This document shows, one piece after another, positions 62,163 to 64,000 of a stretch of DNA of 64,000 nucleotides. A model generated the notes under the pieces. That model saw only the letters and a program-made list of their open reading frames with translations, had not been told where the DNA came from and searched no databases. The DNA lies in contig JAACSN010000001.1 in the NCBI GenBank assembly GCA_009993885.1, positions 62,001 through 126,000 of the forward strand, given 5' to 3'. The translations under genes and the position numbers were made by a program. The stretch is from Alphaproteobacteria bacterium. GTDB lineage: Bacteria; Pseudomonadota; Alphaproteobacteria; Caedimonadales; UBA9215. The stretch's first letter is position 1; each line of letters opens with the position of its first letter.

Positions 62163-63560
62163 ATGAAACCTTTGAACTCTATTCTAATCGGCGCAAAAGA
62201 ATACCTTCCTTTAATCGAAGGCGGGAAGGGCGTGGCCATTTCAACGGGACAAACCACTGGAGCATGGGCTGCAGCCGGCGGTATCGGTACATTTTCTGCC
62301 GTTAATGCCGACTCCTATGATGAAAACGGTGAATCTTTGCCCGTTGTGTATCATGGAAAAACACGCCGTGAGCGCCATGACGAACTTATCAAAATGGCTA
62401 TTAAAGGCGGTATAGAACAAGCCAAGATCGCCTATGAGATCGCAAAAGGCAAAGGGCGTATTCATATGAATGTGCTCTGGGAAATGGGGGCTTGCGAAAA
62501 AATTCTCCATGGCATTATGGAAAAAGTACAAGACCTTGTTGAAGGTGTTACCTGTGGCGCCGGTATGCCCTATAAAGTTGGTGAAATCTGCGCTAAATAC
62601 AAAAGTCATTACCTACCTATTGTTTCTTCTGCTCGTGCCTTTAGGGCTCTTTGGAAACGTTCTTATCATAAAGTGCCCGAGTGGCTTGGCGGTGTTGTTT
62701 ATGAAGATCCGTGGTTGGCCGGCGGTCATAACGGTCTGAGTAATAGTGAAAATCCTCAACAACCCCAAAGTCCCTACGAGCGTGTGCGCCAATTACGCTC
62801 TCTTATGCGTGACTTGGGCTTGGGTATGGTTCCTATTATCATGGCCGGCGGTGTGTGGTGCTTGAGCGAATGGCAAGACTGGATCGATAACCCCGAGCTT
62901 GGCCCTATTGCCTTTCAATTCGGCACAAGACCTCTTGTTACCCAAGAAAGCCCCATTTCCCTCGACTGGAAAAAGCGTCTTTTAACTTTGAAAGAAGGAG
63001 ATATTCTCCTCAATAAATTTAGTCCGACGGGATTTTATTCATCCGCCGTTCTGAATCCTTTCTTACAAGACCTTGTTGATCGATCCGAGCGTCAAGTAGC
63101 CTATAGTACAAGGCCAACAGATGATCTGGATACGGAGTATCTTATCGGCGCCAGACAGCGCTCTATTTACATGACCAAAGCCGATCGTGCAAAGGTTTCC
63201 GAGTGGGAAGCGGTTGGTTTTTCCGAGCCTATGCGAACGCCCGACGGCACTCTTGTGTTTGTAACGCCCGAACAAGCTAAGCAAATTCATCAAGACCAAG
63301 TTGATTGTATGGGATGTTTAAGTTCTTGCGGCTTTAGTAACTGGTCACAAGTTGCTTCGGGAACCACAGGGCGTAAGGCTGATCCTCGATCATTTTGTAT
63401 TCAAAAAAGCTTGCAGGATATTTCCCATGGCGGTTCCCTTGATCATAACTTAATGTTTGCAGGACACCAAGCCTACCGTTTTGCAACGGATCCTTTTTAT
63501 GCGGAAGGTTATATTCCGACGGTGAAAGAGCTGGTCGAACGCATCCGGACGGGCGCTTAA
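62163..63560 (+). CDS. Nitronate-monooxygenase-family flavin oxidoreductase
   Basis: 465 residues from the ATG at 62163, ten codons after another in-frame ATG (62133) lacking a ribosome-binding site. TIM-barrel FMN protein: EGGKGVAISTGQTTGAWAAA, ITCGAGMP-type VEGVTCGAGMP, DPWLAGGHNGL, VPIIMAGGVW and FQFGTRPL. Most like the NPD/NMO family that oxidises alkyl nitronates or reduces quinones. The Cys-rich C-terminal segment (DCMGCLSSCG) and the length set it apart from classical NMO, so substrate is unknown. Confidence 0.82.
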   Translation: MKPLNSILIGAKEYLPLIEGGKGVAISTGQTTGAWAAAGGIGTFSAVNADSYDENGESLPVVYHGKTRRERHDELIKMAIKGGIEQAKIAYEIAKGKGRIHMNVLWEMGACEKILHGIMEKVQDLVEGVTCGAGMPYKVGEICAKYKSHYLPIVSSARAFRALWKRSYHKVPEWLGGVVYEDPWLAGGHNGLSNSENPQQPQSPYERVRQLRSLMRDLGLGMVPIIMAGGVWCLSEWQDWIDNPELGPIAFQFGTRPLVTQESPISLDWKKRLLTLKEGDILLNKFSPTGFYSSAVLNPFLQDLVDRSERQVAYSTRPTDDLDTEYLIGARQRSIYMTKADRAKVSEWEAVGFSEPMRTPDGTLVFVTPEQAKQIHQDQVDCMGCLSSCGFSNWSQVASGTTGRKADPRSFCIQKSLQDISHGGSLDHNLMFAGHQAYRFATDPFYAEGYIPTVKELVERIRTGA

Positions 63561-63617
63561 TTATGCAAAACTTTAAATGATTGTCTTTCTTTTACATATG
63601 TGGCAAAAAATTGGTGG

Positions 63618-63643
63618 AAGGGTCTCTTATGAGATCCTTTTTT
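63618..63643 (+). terminator. Terminator after the flavoprotein gene
   Basis: AAGGGTCTC/GAGATCCTT nine-base stem (one G-U pair), TTAT loop and six T. Confidence 0.85.
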
Positions 63644-63677
63644 ATGGCAGTTTTACTAAATTTAAAAAGGTATGGTT

Positions 63678-64000
63678 ATGCTTAAATTTGTTCGATATTT
63701 ATTATGTACGGCTTTCTTTATTTCCCCGTCGTTTGCCTCAAACTCTGTTGATGAAGACAGTAACCAACTGGAAGGCATATTAAATTCCCTGTTTGGGGGA
63801 AAGGTTTCTGTAAAAGTTGATTCGGAACAAGAGACCGTTCGTCTTATCGGAACAGAAGAAAATGTTAACGAGGCTCTTGTTCATTTAGGAGATTTTGACT
63901 TTTTAAGAACTCAATTTTTGCCTGTTGATCGACGGGTCGGTCACACACACGCAAGTGATAAATCTATAGACTCTTGGACGGATTTTATTAAAGCAAACGG
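63678..64000 (+). CDS. Secreted hypothetical protein, 3' end cut by the window edge
   Basis: At least 107 residues, open to the right edge. Start at ATG 63678 after AAGG at 63667-63670; ATG 63672 is in frame too. Sec signal peptide (FVRYLLCTAFFISPSFAS), then an acidic region with G-G-K-V-S-V-K-V-D and V-R-L-I-G-T-E-E-N-V that looks like a small beta-alpha-beta (secretin-like or BON-like) repeat. Family not recognised. Confidence 0.6.
   Translation, partial: MLKFVRYLLCTAFFISPSFASNSVDEDSNQLEGILNSLFGGKVSVKVDSEQETVRLIGTEENVNEALVHLGDFDFLRTQFLPVDRRVGHTHASDKSIDSWTDFIKAN

Noticed and set aside
1-64000. CRISPR array, insertion sequence or prophage
   Set aside because: No regularly spaced repeats, transposase, integrase or phage structural genes seen on reading through.

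Overview
The window looks like a low-to-moderate GC alphaproteobacterial chromosome segment around the replication origin. The evidence is the hemE/hemJ/rho/rsmG neighbourhood, an origin-like region upstream of hemE as in Caulobacter and Rickettsia, a petABC bc1 operon, an NDUFA12-family complex I gene, a DivK-like regulator and TTAA-N7-TTAA (CtrA-type) boxes. Several genes resemble those of protist- or amoeba-associated bacteria (a Legionella-type methyltransferase domain, a Tgl-like secreted transglutaminase, decaying gene remnants). A host-associated lineage near Holosporales/Paracaedibacter is therefore my guess, not a demonstrated placement.

Layout. 1-1.4 kb: two secreted proteins of unknown function. 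1.5-1.7 kb: candidate oriC with at least four consensus DnaA boxes and a very AT-rich stretch running into hemE. 1.7-9.5 kb: hemE, a YciI-like protein, an orphan ABC substrate-binding protein, mutS, hemJ, rho and rsmG; rsmG carries two perfect parS palindromes. 9.7-16.6 kb: gltX, cysS, a small lipoprotein, recA, a remnant of an RND efflux gene and a copper-type P1B ATPase. 16.6-24.7 kb: an HNH protein, ftsE-ftsX-gmhB, then dapE-dapD-DUF192-petC-petB-petA on the minus strand. 25-30.3 kb: divK-like regulator, rpmG, secB, rmuC, membrane cytochrome c, a peptide-type substrate-binding protein, tRNA-Lys.

30.3-33.5 kb is the most accessory-looking stretch: bcp, three gene remnants (one unidentified, one RelE-like with an in-frame stop, one GIY-YIG-like), an entericidin-like lipoprotein, a Tgl-like secreted protein, tRNA-Ser and a PhnA-domain protein. 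33.5-41 kb: nucleotide-sugar epimerase, trxA, a large sensor histidine kinase that seems to start at CTG, aminopeptidase P and parA-parB. 41-49 kb: a second orphan substrate-binding protein, bioY, and a compact cheA-cheW-cheY-cheB-cheR operon preceded by a CtrA-type box. 49-53 kb: an MscS channel with a cyclic-nucleotide-binding domain, a DUF2155-methyltransferase fusion, mlaD and the NDUFA12-type gene. 53-64 kb: rimP-nusA-infB-rbfA-truB-rpsO-pnp, a nitronate-monooxygenase-family flavoprotein and the start of another secreted protein.

How it fits together: oriC, two parS sites, parA and parB give the replication and segregation core, and the CtrA-type boxes before divK and cheA suggest cell-cycle-linked control of division signalling and chemotaxis. 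Most of the rest is core housekeeping. I found no CRISPR array, insertion sequence, prophage or obvious new defence system. The most unusual items are the DUF2155-methyltransferase fusion (50687-52207), the Tgl-like secreted protein (31670-32593), the CTG-initiated kinase (35034), the oriC/parS/CtrA-box set and the structured leaders of rimP and pnp.
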